Shown piece after piece: positions 27,919 to 36,463 of a DNA stretch of 64,000 nt. Below the pieces are notes generated by a model. It did no database searches and had not been told where the DNA came from. It saw only the letters and a list, made by a program, of their open reading frames with translations. Positions within the stretch are counted from its first letter, which is position 1. Each line of letters opens with the position of its first letter. Location of the stretch: positions 1-64,000 of the forward strand of contig CAWGFG010000005.1 of assembly GCA_963821815.1 (NCBI GenBank), given 5' to 3'. Source of the DNA: JASGTU01 sp963821815 (lineage in GTDB: Bacteria > Chloroflexota > Anaerolineae > Caldilineales > Caldilineaceae). Position numbers and translations under genes: made by a program.

Positions 27919-28224
27919 ATGACCGCTGCATCCGATCATCTGCACCTGCCGCACAAACAGATCGAACGGTTCTATGTGCGCCACAAAATACGCCGGTTGG
28001 CCCTATTCGGCTCGGTGCTTCGTGAAGACTTCGGGCCGGAGAGCGATGTCGATGTAGTGGTCGAGTTTGAGGCGGGGCATGTCCCCGGGATGGACTTCTT
28101 CGTCTTGCAGGAAGAACTGACATCCATTATTGGCCGCAACATCGATCTGCACACACCGCCGTCCCTCAGCCGTTACTTCCGTGACCGTGTGCTGGCGGAG
28201 GCGGAAGTTCAGTATGAGCAATAG
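27919..28224 (+). CDS. mntA: MNT-type nucleotidyltransferase antitoxin
   Basis: A 101-residue minimal nucleotidyltransferase starts at an ATG with AAGGAGG eight bases upstream. The signature is GSVLREDFGPESDVDVVVEF, the GSx10DxD active site. MntA proteins of MNT-HEPN modules neutralise the HEPN RNase HepT by AMP-ylating a tyrosine next to its active site. The gene overlaps the following HepT gene by 11 bases (ATGAGCAATAG), typical coupling. The antitoxin appears functional; the gene name is given by family. Confidence 0.87.
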   Translation: MTAASDHLHLPHKQIERFYVRHKIRRLALFGSVLREDFGPESDVDVVVEFEAGHVPGMDFFVLQEELTSIIGRNIDLHTPPSLSRYFRDRVLAEAEVQYEQ

Positions 28225-28573
28225 CGATCTAATCTAGGTGCATCATCTGTTGGACGCAGCCCCAAAATCAGTAGATTTCGTGTCCGGCGGCACGCGAGCC
28301 AATCTGGACGCAGACGAAATGCTGACACTCGCCCTTGTGCGCTTGCTTGAGATAATTGGTGAAGCCTCCTGCAACATCAGCGCAGAAATCAGACTGGCGC
28401 ATTCAGATATACCGTGGCGGCAGATGGCTGCTACTCGAAATCGACTGATTCACGGATACTTCGACACGGATCTCGACATCGTGTGGTCGATTGTCGCTAC
28501 CGATCTTCCTCTGCTGATTCCCAAGCTGCACGACATGACCGCCGAGTTGGAGAAAACCGGGGGTAACGCTTAA
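28214..28573 (+). CDS. hepT: HepT-like HEPN toxin with an early stop codon
   Basis: The natural start overlaps the antitoxin stop and reads MSNSDLI before a TAG. Related proteins have Arg there, so a point change is likely. The frame then continues unbroken to residue 119 and could restart at the GTG at 28238. The RNase motif RX4HXY is intact in ATRNRLIHGYFDTDLDIVW; the tyrosine is the residue modified by MntA. The HEPN four-helix fold otherwise looks complete. Loss of the first eight residues may lower or abolish toxin production. Confidence 0.8.
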
Positions 28574-28747
28574 TCAGCCAGGGTTACATGCCTGCATCCA
28601 TGTGGGAACTATCCGAATTTCGAATGAGGAATATTGGGTGAAAGTGCTCGTTCATGGGGAATCTAGCCTTGGCGATGACATCACGCCCCGAATGTGAACG
28701 TGGCGAAGCGGCTTTCTGCTACAACCGCCACTACCACAGGACTGCTT

Positions 28748-29498
28748 GTAGGGTAGGCGGCCAACGCACAGCATGACCTGTGTCTTCAACCGCCCCCCTC
28801 CGAACGGAGCGTGCACCTTTCGATGCACTCCGCTCTCCAGGAACCTCAACGAAACGCTGGTCCATCATACCGTCCATAGGTAGTGTCCAAGTGACACGGG
28901 CAGCAAACGAAGATGGACTTGCGAGTTAACTATACTCAGATACTTGTCAGCTTGGAGCATTTCGCTTGACATGACGTTCTCTTCGTATGGGTTCCCTGTG
29001 ACCCTTCGCCATGCTGTCACATTACATGGCAACTTGGGCTACTACGGTCACTCCGATACCGTGCCGCTTTCGCGGGGTAGGCATTCCCGTGTTCCGTGGC
29101 ATATACATGTTATCAGGCTGACTTAGGTTCTCCGTTTGTCCCCTTATCATTACTCATGGTAACGAGTTCCAGGGCGGTCAACTACCGGCAAGCGTTTGTT
29201 AATCTTGACGGTCAACCCCAGACACAAGCAGTAGGTAGGTTCCTTGTGAGAGTCGCGTTCCTCCACTGGGGACTAGAGTTCAGGCGGTATAGCTTTAACC
29301 ATATCAGCCGGGTCTTGCGGAGTCCTGTTGGCATTGCCTACCATGCCTCAACCCGCTTTTCCTCGATGCTATGTTCCCCACGCCCCTTTCGGGGAGCCTT
29401 TCGGGCTTTGGTCGTGGTTGCTCGGATGACCCTCTTGTAAATGTTGACGTACCAGAACCTCCTTGGGAGGTGATATATATGCCCGTGACACGGCGCAC
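28748..29498 (-). ncRNA. Group II intron without reverse transcriptase (ORF-less)
   Basis: Domain V is at 28802-28835: on the minus strand GAGCGGAG/CTCCGTTC (8 bp, one G-U), a CG bulge, TGCATC/GGTGCA (6 bp) and a GAAA tetraloop, 34 nt in all with the catalytic AGC at positions 2-4. Domain VI follows at 28751-28800, with paired blocks GCGGTT/GGCCGC and CACAG/CTGTG, and CCTACCC supplying a bulged branch-point A seven bases from a 3' end in AC. A GTGCG/GTGTG 5' end lies at 29498-29500 (GTGCGCCGTGTCACGGGC). A CCCCGAAAGGGG hairpin lies in domain I. No RT/maturase is encoded; the whole intron is about 750 nt. Confidence 0.8.
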
Positions 29499-29751
29499 AC
29501 AAACGCACGACGAGATACAATGAGACTCGTATCCCATCTTTTTGACGGGTAAATGGCACTGGTTCATGAGCCGAAAGAATGTAAAAAGACCATCCCCTTC
29601 TCAGTTGCTACCATAGGCGTTGGCCCGTACGGTGCGTTTGTTAAACAGGGATCAAACCGTGTCAATAAACAGCAAGTTGCCCCGTCACCTTTCCATAGCC
29701 CTGCAAGAGCAGAACCGATATGCTGGCTTCGCCCGTCTATCCGGCGGTCGG

Positions 29752-30012
29752 CTAGTCCAAGGGCAGAAAGGCAAATGAGTCCATCACCGTACAGTACAGG
29801 ACCTCCATCCGCGCACAGACCTCGCCGTGTTCCGGCTCTGAGGGCAGGAAGGTCAACTGGTAATAACGGTCGCCGTAGACTATCACGCCCTGCCGGTTCA
29901 AATCCTGTGTAAAACGCGGAATGAAATGAGGTCTTTCGGCATTTTAGATGATCGTATTGCTATCAGGAAGATAACGGGCATGTAGCGTTTCGAAGTTGAG
30001 TGTCTGGAGGAA
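29752..30012 (-). pseudogene. C-terminal remnant of an unidentified protein
   Basis: One minus-strand frame reads FLQTLNFETLHARYLPDSNTII, a stop, then PHFIPRFTQDLNRQGVIVYGDRYYQLTFLPSEPEH and CARMEVLYCTVMDSFAFLPLD before a final stop. Codon use and the aromatic-rich pattern look like real coding sequence. The upstream part is cut off by an ISL3 remnant that begins at about 30013. I do not recognise the family. Confidence 0.4.
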
Positions 30013-30015
30013 CTC

Positions 30016-30687
30016 ATGCTTTCCTGTCTACTACCCGACCCAACTGTCATCGTGTTTAGCAGAGTTACACTAGACAAGAACAGTAAACGAATCGAGTGCG
30101 TGGCCGCGGTCAAAAAGGCCATAACAGCCTGCCCTGTTTGTAGACAACCAAGCGCTCTAGAGCACAGCAGATACCAGAGAAAGTTGGCAGTTCTTCCTCG
30201 GGCTTGTGTTCCGGTACAGATCACACTGCAAGTGTGACGCTTCACCTGTAAGAACAGTAGATGTCAGCGGAAGATATTCTGCGAACGCATTCCAACTGTG
30301 GCTGCGCCTAGGGCGAGGCGCACCCAAGGGCTGACCAAAGCACAGCTGGCCGTAGCCCTTTCGGTTGGTGGCTCCGGTGGCGCCAGGCACTGTGTTGCTC
30401 TAGCCATGCATGCCGGTGTAGACCTGTTACTTGCATTTATTCGTACTATGCAGACGCCTGAGTGCTCCATACCTCGGGTGTTGGGTGTCGATGATTGGGC
30501 AAAACGCAAAGGTCAAACCTACGGCACAATTCTGATAGACCCGGAGCAAGGAAGAGTTGTCGACATCCTCGCCGATAGAACGACAGAGAGTCTGGAGTCA
30601 TGGCTAAAAGCCCATCCAGGCGCCGAGATTGTGAGTCGAGACCGATTTGGCGCCGCACAACCAGACTTAGTGCAGAGAATGTGCTAG
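30016..30687 (+). pseudogene. ISL3 family transposase, N-terminal half, frameshifted
   Basis: The first segment (LLPDPTVIVFSRVTLDKNSKRIECVAAVKKAITACPVC, then HSRYQRKLAVLPRACVPVQI) is the zinc-finger N-terminus of ISL3 transposases. After a frame change near 30240 the second (IPRVLGVDDWAKRKGQTYGTILIDPEQGRVVDILADRT, HPGAEIVSRDR) is the start of the DDE domain, with the first catalytic aspartate in GVDDWA. Homology stops after SRDR, so the helix-turn-helix insert and the rest of the catalytic core are missing. Confidence 0.8.
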
Positions 30688-30758
30688 CCATAAGAGTAGC
30701 TACGACTGGCTTCTACACAGTAAGCTGTTGGAGGAACGAAAGTGACCCACATAAAGAA

Positions 30759-31742
30759 TCAAGTCGCATAAACCTCCTGCATCAGCCGTCGAATGTAGCC
30801 GATGGCGTACGCTCTGCCAATGCGGCCTGTCGGGTCGCCGGGTATCTGCGGCGTGTGGTCCAACATGAACGGACCATTGAATCCGTTATCGCGGTAGATC
30901 TCCATGGTGCGTCGCATGTCGATGTCGCCCTCATCGATGAAGACCTCTTCAAAGTGGGGCAATTGGCCGCGCACATTGCGAAAATGGACCCAGGCGATCT
31001 TCTTTGCCGCGGCCATCTCGTCAATGAAGTCGTATACACCCTCACCCAACGCCTCTGTCATACAGCCTTGGCAGAAAAGCAGAGTGTGATTTTCGCTGGG
31101 CGCAATTGCGAGTATGCGACGAAACTGTTCCGGTGTGGAACAGATCTGGGCAACGCCCGCCAACGATTCCGGCAGCGGCGGATCGTCGGGATGTAGGGCC
31201 ATGCACACGCCTGCTTTCTCGGCCACCGGGATTACGGCCTGCACAAAGCGTTCCATGTGCGCCCACATCTCTGCCTCGCCCACTGCAGGCTGATACGGTT
31301 CGGGCCGATCGCGCATAAACTCATTGTAGTCAAAGGTGCTATAGCGTGCTCCGCCTCGTCCCATAGCCGAAGTGGTGCGAAAATTGCCCATGGGCTTGAA
31401 GTTCCATCCAAGATGCGGGATGCCGGCATTGCCCAGCGAGTCCAGCATCTTGCACCAGGCGTCGATCTTCTCGTCTTTATCCTCTGCTCCCAGCGAAATC
31501 TCTCGCCAAGCCGCCATAAAAACGACGTTGAGCGCCATGTCGTGCGCCTCAACGCGCTCTCGTGCCTCTTCAAAAAAGAAGGTGCAGTCCTTGCCCTGCC
31601 GCAGATCTTCGCCTATGGAGGAACTGACGCCACTCACGCCAGTGCGCAACTCCAGATGAATCATGTCTACGCCCAAAGAACGATAGAGAGCAAGCGTCTC
31701 GTCGTTAAAATCAGCCAGGTTCACCGCCTCTTGAATGTACAT
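30759..31742 (-). CDS. uxuA: D-mannonate dehydratase (UxuA-like)
   Basis: The 327-residue TIM-barrel protein shows the mannonate dehydratase signatures GWNFKPMGNFRTTSA, MALHPDDPPLPESLAG, CQGCMTEALGEGV, WVHFRNVRGQLPHF and FMLDHTPQIPGD. These supply the metal-binding Cys/His residues. The enzyme dehydrates D-mannonate to 2-keto-3-deoxygluconate in uronate catabolism. Family members usually have 350-390 residues, so this is a short form, but both ends look natural. It heads the island of sugar and sugar-acid genes, all leftward except the SDR/enolase pair. Paralogues may act on related sugar acids. Confidence 0.88.
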   Translation of the reverse strand: MYIQEAVNLADFNDETLALYRSLGVDMIHLELRTGVSGVSSSIGEDLRQGKDCTFFFEEARERVEAHDMALNVVFMAAWREISLGAEDKDEKIDAWCKMLDSLGNAGIPHLGWNFKPMGNFRTTSAMGRGGARYSTFDYNEFMRDRPEPYQPAVGEAEMWAHMERFVQAVIPVAEKAGVCMALHPDDPPLPESLAGVAQICSTPEQFRRILAIAPSENHTLLFCQGCMTEALGEGVYDFIDEMAAAKKIAWVHFRNVRGQLPHFEEVFIDEGDIDMRRTMEIYRDNGFNGPFMLDHTPQIPGDPTGRIGRAYAIGYIRRLMQEVYAT

Positions 31743-32463
31743 AGTACCCCTCTTCTACGCCTTGTGCGGCGGAATGATGGTGATTGAGATGTTTGGACTA
31801 AGCACTTGTTATATAGATTGTGTCACAAAGTCGAACAATCGTTTGCTACTGTACACTATAGATAATCCGGTTCTGTTGTAAAAAGGTTCAGCGCCTGGAT
31901 AACGTGTGTTGACCTAATCTCGATTACTAGTCCAACTTTTGTATTCGAACAGGCCATGAGCGGGTAGGCGCAAAATAATGAATAAAGATATCTTTAGTGC
32001 GACCCATCCACAGGCTACACATGAGCGAAGAATTGCATACGCTAGGCCAGACCGTACAAGAGTCCACCGAGTAGTTCTGAATATCTGAGCAAACATGGTA
32101 TCGGTGGTCGAAAGATACGGTGGTATATTTCCGAATCAGTCCAGAAATCACAAGATACTTGAGCGCAAGCACACCTGGCTGAAGAAACCTTCGGAAGACC
32201 CGTCGCTGGACAAGATCGTGATCGCCAGATGAGCAAGTGCCCGTCGTGCGAGCAAGGACGTCACTACTCAGTATTGTTAGTAAACATCAGGTTTCACAAT
32301 TTGCGTCGACCACACTGATGGTAAACGGCGGCCCCCTCTGAATAGCTTACCTCAAATGCATGAAGACTTGGCGCGGAGACCGCCGGTGTTGAGCGGATTC
32401 ATCAACGACTATTGTCCCTCGGTCAAATAGGCTTTTCTCTCTTTTTGGCGAAGCTTGCTGATC
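31743..32463. other. No recognisable gene
   Basis: About 720 bp of AT-richer DNA with short unconvincing frames. It should contain the promoter of the leftward mannonate dehydratase gene. I found no clear operator or terminator. Confidence 0.4.
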
Positions 32464-32666
32464 CTACGCCTCTAGGACCGCCCGTATATCGTCTCGATCC
32501 ACGAGCTGGGTATAGTCATCGAAGGCAGAGGCTACGTAGAACTGGCTGGCAAATTTCTCCGCTTTGCCTTGCGTTGCCGAAGCAACCGCGACGAATTCTG
32601 CTGCATCTACATGTTGTATATACTCGGCGAACTTGTGCGCGATACCGCCATAACCGATGATTCCTT
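32464..32666 (-). pseudogene. Gfo/Idh/MocA oxidoreductase, N-terminal fragment
   Basis: A minus-strand frame lacking a start codon reads GIIGYGGIAHKFAEYIQHVDAAEFVAVASAT, then GKAEKFASQFYVASAFDDYTQLVDRDDIRAVLEA and a stop. This is the NAD(P)-binding Rossmann half of a Gfo/Idh/MocA oxidoreductase (GxGGIA motif). A TAA lies just before the first glycine codon. The C-terminal 250 residues are absent. These enzymes oxidise inositols and sugars, in keeping with the neighbours. Confidence 0.65.
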
Positions 32667-32814
32667 AACTGATCGTGCCTGTCCCTGTCCCTCATGGTTC
32701 TCGATATGCGCTTAAAGTCGAATTACTGAACTGCATATACAGACAAGTCTGTGGTTAGCGCCTAAGTCTTCGGTTCCTATTCTTGGATGCACCAGCTTTC
32801 CATTTCTCACACTC

Positions 32815-33735
32815 TCAACTTTCTTGCCCTAATCTGGTTGCATCACCGTCCTCACCCTTTAGCCAGGCTGAGTTCAACCCGATCGCGTAGCCAGAACTGA
32901 AAATGGTCTGACTCTCAAGTGTCTGAATTCCAGGCTTGGCAACGAACTGTTGATCGTGGTCTTCCGGGTCATCGTAACCGTACCAAGGTTCGATGCACAC
33001 GTATGCAGCGCCAGGCTTAGCCCATATTCCTAAATCAGGGGCACCACCGGTATCAAAGATGATCCGCTTGGAATCACGCCTATTCAGCAGCTGCAACTGC
33101 TGGCAGCGAATCCCTGTAAACACTAGTGCGCCTTCATCGAAGGTCGATTCTGACAGCGGCAGATCAGTTCCCTGCCAATTGAGATCAAACCGCTGTTTGC
33201 TGAGTGTCCCATCCACGATCTTGCGGCGCTGCCAGGGCTCGCCATGATTGTCCGTACGAAGCACAAAGTCCGAGATGTGATTGGAACCAAAATCTAGATT
33301 GAAGGCTGGATGAGAACCCAGAGAGAAGTATAATGTGCGTGTATCTTGATTCGTCAAGCTGTAACGGACTGAAAGCTGGAGTTCAGTAAGTTCAAACCGA
33401 ACAGCAAGTTTCCATCGAAAAGGGTAACACTGGCGTGATGCTTCGCTGTCACAGATTTCCAATGTGACGTGGGTTTGACCATGGTCTACTACCGTCCAGG
33501 GTACAGATCTTACAATTCCGTGGTTTGGCATCGAATATGTTTGTCCATCGAGTATATACTGCCCATCAATCAGCCGACCCACGATTGGAAACAGGATCGG
33601 TGCACTGCCAGACCATACTGATGGATCGCGCTGCCAGATCAGTTCGTGCTGATTATGATTTAGCTTGAGGGACTGAAGTTCAGCGCCAACGAGGCTAATA
33701 TTTGCGCTAAGGTGATTGTTCTCTATTCTAGGCAT
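32815..33735 (-). CDS. Aldose 1-epimerase-like protein
   Basis: The start is the ATG that gives MPRIENNHLSANIS, with GGACGG nine bases upstream. The 306-residue beta-sandwich matches the Aldose_epim family: GAELQSLKLNHNQHELIW, PILFPIVGRLIDGQY, MPNHGIVRSVPW, SLGSHPAFNLDF and CIEPWYGYDD. The H in MPNHG, H in GSHPAFN and the E in CIEPW correspond to the catalytic histidines and glutamate. It resembles the LacX-like branch. The likely role is anomer interconversion of a sugar feeding the island's dehydrogenases. Confidence 0.88.
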   Translation of the reverse strand: MPRIENNHLSANISLVGAELQSLKLNHNQHELIWQRDPSVWSGSAPILFPIVGRLIDGQYILDGQTYSMPNHGIVRSVPWTVVDHGQTHVTLEICDSEASRQCYPFRWKLAVRFELTELQLSVRYSLTNQDTRTLYFSLGSHPAFNLDFGSNHISDFVLRTDNHGEPWQRRKIVDGTLSKQRFDLNWQGTDLPLSESTFDEGALVFTGIRCQQLQLLNRRDSKRIIFDTGGAPDLGIWAKPGAAYVCIEPWYGYDDPEDHDQQFVAKPGIQTLESQTIFSSGYAIGLNSAWLKGEDGDATRLGQES

Positions 33736-33826
33736 ATTTTTCCGTCCTGTGTCTTTACTATTTTGGTGTTGTTGCAGTCGTGGGGATGCCACACCGTGAT
33801 GTCACGATTACTCTGCCATGTGTTCT

Positions 33827-34060
33827 CTATGATGCAAAGCCGCGTACCTGCATTTCCAACGTATAGACACTCTGGAAAGTGGTGATGATCAACTTCTTGA
33901 CTTCCGACCCGGCAAAAGTTATGTCGGATCTGCTATCTGGTACCAGAAATTGACCAAAAAACACTCTATCTAGATTGTAGACGCAGATGCACGCGCCATC
34001 AATCACCTTGCTGATATAGAAGTTGCTCAGACCATCCAGGCCATACCGCCGCACATTCGG
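33827..34060 (-). pseudogene. SMP-30/gluconolactonase C-terminal remnant
   Basis: The tail DGLSNFYISK, then CVYNLDRVF, SDITFAGSEVKKLIITTFQSVYTLEMQVRG follows the pattern of the last two blades of SMP-30/gluconolactonase proteins (DG.GNLYV, S.V.FGGPD.KTLFITT...LY.L...V.G). The upstream two thirds are not recognisable. Lactonases of this family hydrolyse sugar lactones and commonly sit beside sugar-acid dehydratases. Confidence 0.5.
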
Positions 34061-34416
34061 TCGAAAAAGACTTTGCCTTCCCCCAACTCGCCAGGGGACA
34101 ACAGGATATAGCAGACGACTTTGCGCCCACCAAACGTGGGCAACAACAAATCTCCATTGCTCATATGAAAAGACGCGTACTATTGAGACCAGTATTGACG
34201 ACTTCGACTTTCTTGAACCGATCCACAGATCGGTTTCAACAGACATTCCTCAAGGGACTTAACGGCGTCACTACTTCAGCTTTGGGCTTGCCTCCGTATC
34301 TCAGCCATCTCCACCCCGCTAAGCTGGTCAAAATCATACGCTACTCGTACATTTTCCACGAGATGAGCTATCTCGGAGACGCCGATTATTGCTGTCGACA
34401 CCGGATAGCGTAGGAC

Positions 34417-35076
34417 CTATCGAAACAATGAGTCGATATTGACTCCTCGTTCGATGAGGCGACTGTGAGCAACTACTTTCATGGCTATTACGCCAACGTC
34501 ATTCTCTTGGGCTAGGCGGAAGAACCGTTCCACATCCTCGGGATCTTCCATGTCGTCACGGGCAGCATTGAGTAGGATTAGCACACAATCATACGGATAG
34601 TCTTCAAGTGCATCAGCCAGTCCATTGGATGAATGTGACGAAATACCGAAGTTCCGGGTCATTCCTTCTTCACGGAACCGCTCGAAAGCTTGCCTAGCGC
34701 ACTTCTTCTGCTGTAGTTGCTCAAGTGGTCATCGCCTGCTGACCCTGTGGTGTTGATACAGATCACGGGAGTCAGTCTGCAACCTGCGAAGACTCTGTTC
34801 GGCGAACGCCATGGCGCCGTCATCGGTGGAATCGTGACTCTTTGTCGCTACGAAAACCTCTTCTCTTCGCTCCTTCATCACTGTGCCGATACTCAACTCG
34901 CTAGCGCCGATGCCGTAGCGGGCAGATGTGTCGATATCATTCACTCCCAGATCGATCGCACGGTCGATAATCTCCACGGCTTCATCGTGCCGATCATTCC
35001 TTGACACAGTCTATAGGCCTTCCAGACCGAGTATGGATACCTGATGCCCAGTCTTTCCAAGAGGTCGTTGTGGCAT
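34417..35076 (-). pseudogene. Aldo/keto reductase with stop and frameshift
   Basis: The gene opens MPQRPLGKTGHQVSILGLEGL, the usual start of this family, but is followed by TAG. It continues in frame as EAVEIIDRAIDLGVNDIDTSARYGIGASELSIGTVM and EEVFVATKSHD: catalytic D (DIDTS), Y (ARYG) and K (ATK) are present. After a frameshift near 34700 comes NFGISSHSS and ENDVGVIAMKVVAHSRLI. The C-terminal 80 residues are missing. It is a second, dead aldo/keto reductase within the sugar island. Confidence 0.8.
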
Positions 35077-35645
35077 GTCGTTGCTTGGCGTGCGTAGCAG
35101 TCCGTTGTCGCTGCTCACTGGATTCCTCCTCATCCTAATTGACTACGTCGCCAAACTGTCGTCGCAAGTGCATATTGTTCAAAGCTCAATGGGCTGATCC
35201 GAAGCCGCGAATTCGTTGAGAACGTCCGGATTCTTCATCTGGTTGATGGTGTCCAGCAACAGTATGCGATAGGATTTGCGTACGGTTAAGCATTCGTCAA
35301 ATTGTTGAAGCTAATGTGTGAATTGCAGCATAGGACAAGAACGGATCATGGTAGAGATGCGCGGAAGTCCATGTTCCAGTATGGTGTAGTAGTCGTAGTT
35401 GTTGATGGACTTGTCAATGATCAGGAGGACGGTCAGAGCAAGATCGCGCCTCAGGTGCGCTCCATGACCTGCGTCCAGGCTACCAGACCGCACGCCGAAA
35501 CGACAATCCCATATTTTTCGCTTCCCCAAGACCTCACAGCCCGGACGGAATTTCTCGGTTTGGCATATCGGTCGTCATCAAATAACATTCGATTCAAGTA
35601 GTAGCAAGTACTCAAAAGTGAATGCTCGCTCTCCACGGTAACGCC
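35077..35645. other. Intergenic region with a short coding-like relic
   Basis: No intact gene. On the minus strand 35179-35325 reads QQFDECLTVRKSYRILLLDTINQMKNPDVLNEF, AASDQPIEL and stop. It looks like the end of a protein but I cannot assign it. The remainder shows nothing. Confidence 0.35.
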
Positions 35646-36413
35646 ATGACCGATCTACTACAAGACAAGGTGATCTTCCTCACCGGAGGAGGCCAGGGAA
35701 TCGGCCATGAATGCGCACTCGCTTATGCGCAGGAAGGGGCACAGGTTGTCGTTGCAGACATCAACCGTACCTCAGCGGAGGAGACTGTCCGTCTACTCGA
35801 TCACAATGGACTGGCTATTGAGTGTGACGTTGGCGATTCTGAATCGGTAAAACGGGGCATCCAGCAGGCACTGGATCACTTTGGACGTCTGGACGCGGTC
35901 CACAATAACGCCGGGATCACCAATCCTTCATTGCCATTGCATGAGACGTCAGAGGAGGAGTGGGACAATCTACATCGCATCAACTTGAAGAGCGTCTACT
36001 TCACCACGCGTTATGCCATAGAAGCCTTGACAGCCTCGAAGGGTTGTATCCTCAACACGGCCAGTCTCGTCGGCACGATTGGACAAGCGAACCACGCAGC
36101 CTACGTCTCGACCAAAGGCGCTATGATCGCACTGACCAAGGCAATGGCACTCGACTATGCCGAAGTCGGCATTCGCGTCAACGCTGTCTGTCCCGCCGGT
36201 GTATGGACGCCTATGCTGAGGCAATGGGTGCAGGAACAACCCGATACGGCTGGCATTGAACAATACCTAGACCAGGTGCATCCGCTTGGCAATTGCCCTG
36301 AGGGGGATGTCATCGCCGACGTGGCTGTATTCTTGTTGTCTCACAAAGCTCGTTTCATCACAGGCTGCATCCTGCCCGTTAGCGGCGGCGCTGAATTGGG
36401 ATACCGGCGCTAG
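35646..36413 (+). CDS. Short-chain dehydrogenase/reductase
   Basis: This classical SDR of about 255 residues has the cofactor motif TGGGQGIG near the N-terminus, D in VVADINRTS that favours NAD(H), HNNAGIT, the catalytic serine in LNTASLVG, and Y-x3-K in AAYVSTKGAM. The chosen ATG (MTDLLQDKVIFLTGG) gives the usual N-terminal length; an earlier start at 35622 is possible. It lies 50 bp before the L-fuconate-dehydratase-like gene, probably one operon. In fucose-type pathways a SDR oxidises the sugar or a keto-deoxy acid; substrate here is inferred only from context. Confidence 0.9.
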   Translation: MTDLLQDKVIFLTGGGQGIGHECALAYAQEGAQVVVADINRTSAEETVRLLDHNGLAIECDVGDSESVKRGIQQALDHFGRLDAVHNNAGITNPSLPLHETSEEEWDNLHRINLKSVYFTTRYAIEALTASKGCILNTASLVGTIGQANHAAYVSTKGAMIALTKAMALDYAEVGIRVNAVCPAGVWTPMLRQWVQEQPDTAGIEQYLDQVHPLGNCPEGDVIADVAVFLLSHKARFITGCILPVSGGAELGYRR

Positions 36414-36463
36414 CGGCTGGCTTCCACTCCAAACATCGAACTATCCTCGAAAGTAATTGCGCC

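Noticed and set aside
28944..29440. Small plus-strand proteins in the intron region
   Set aside because: The DNA folds as a group II intron on the other strand and these frames lack start signals and homology.
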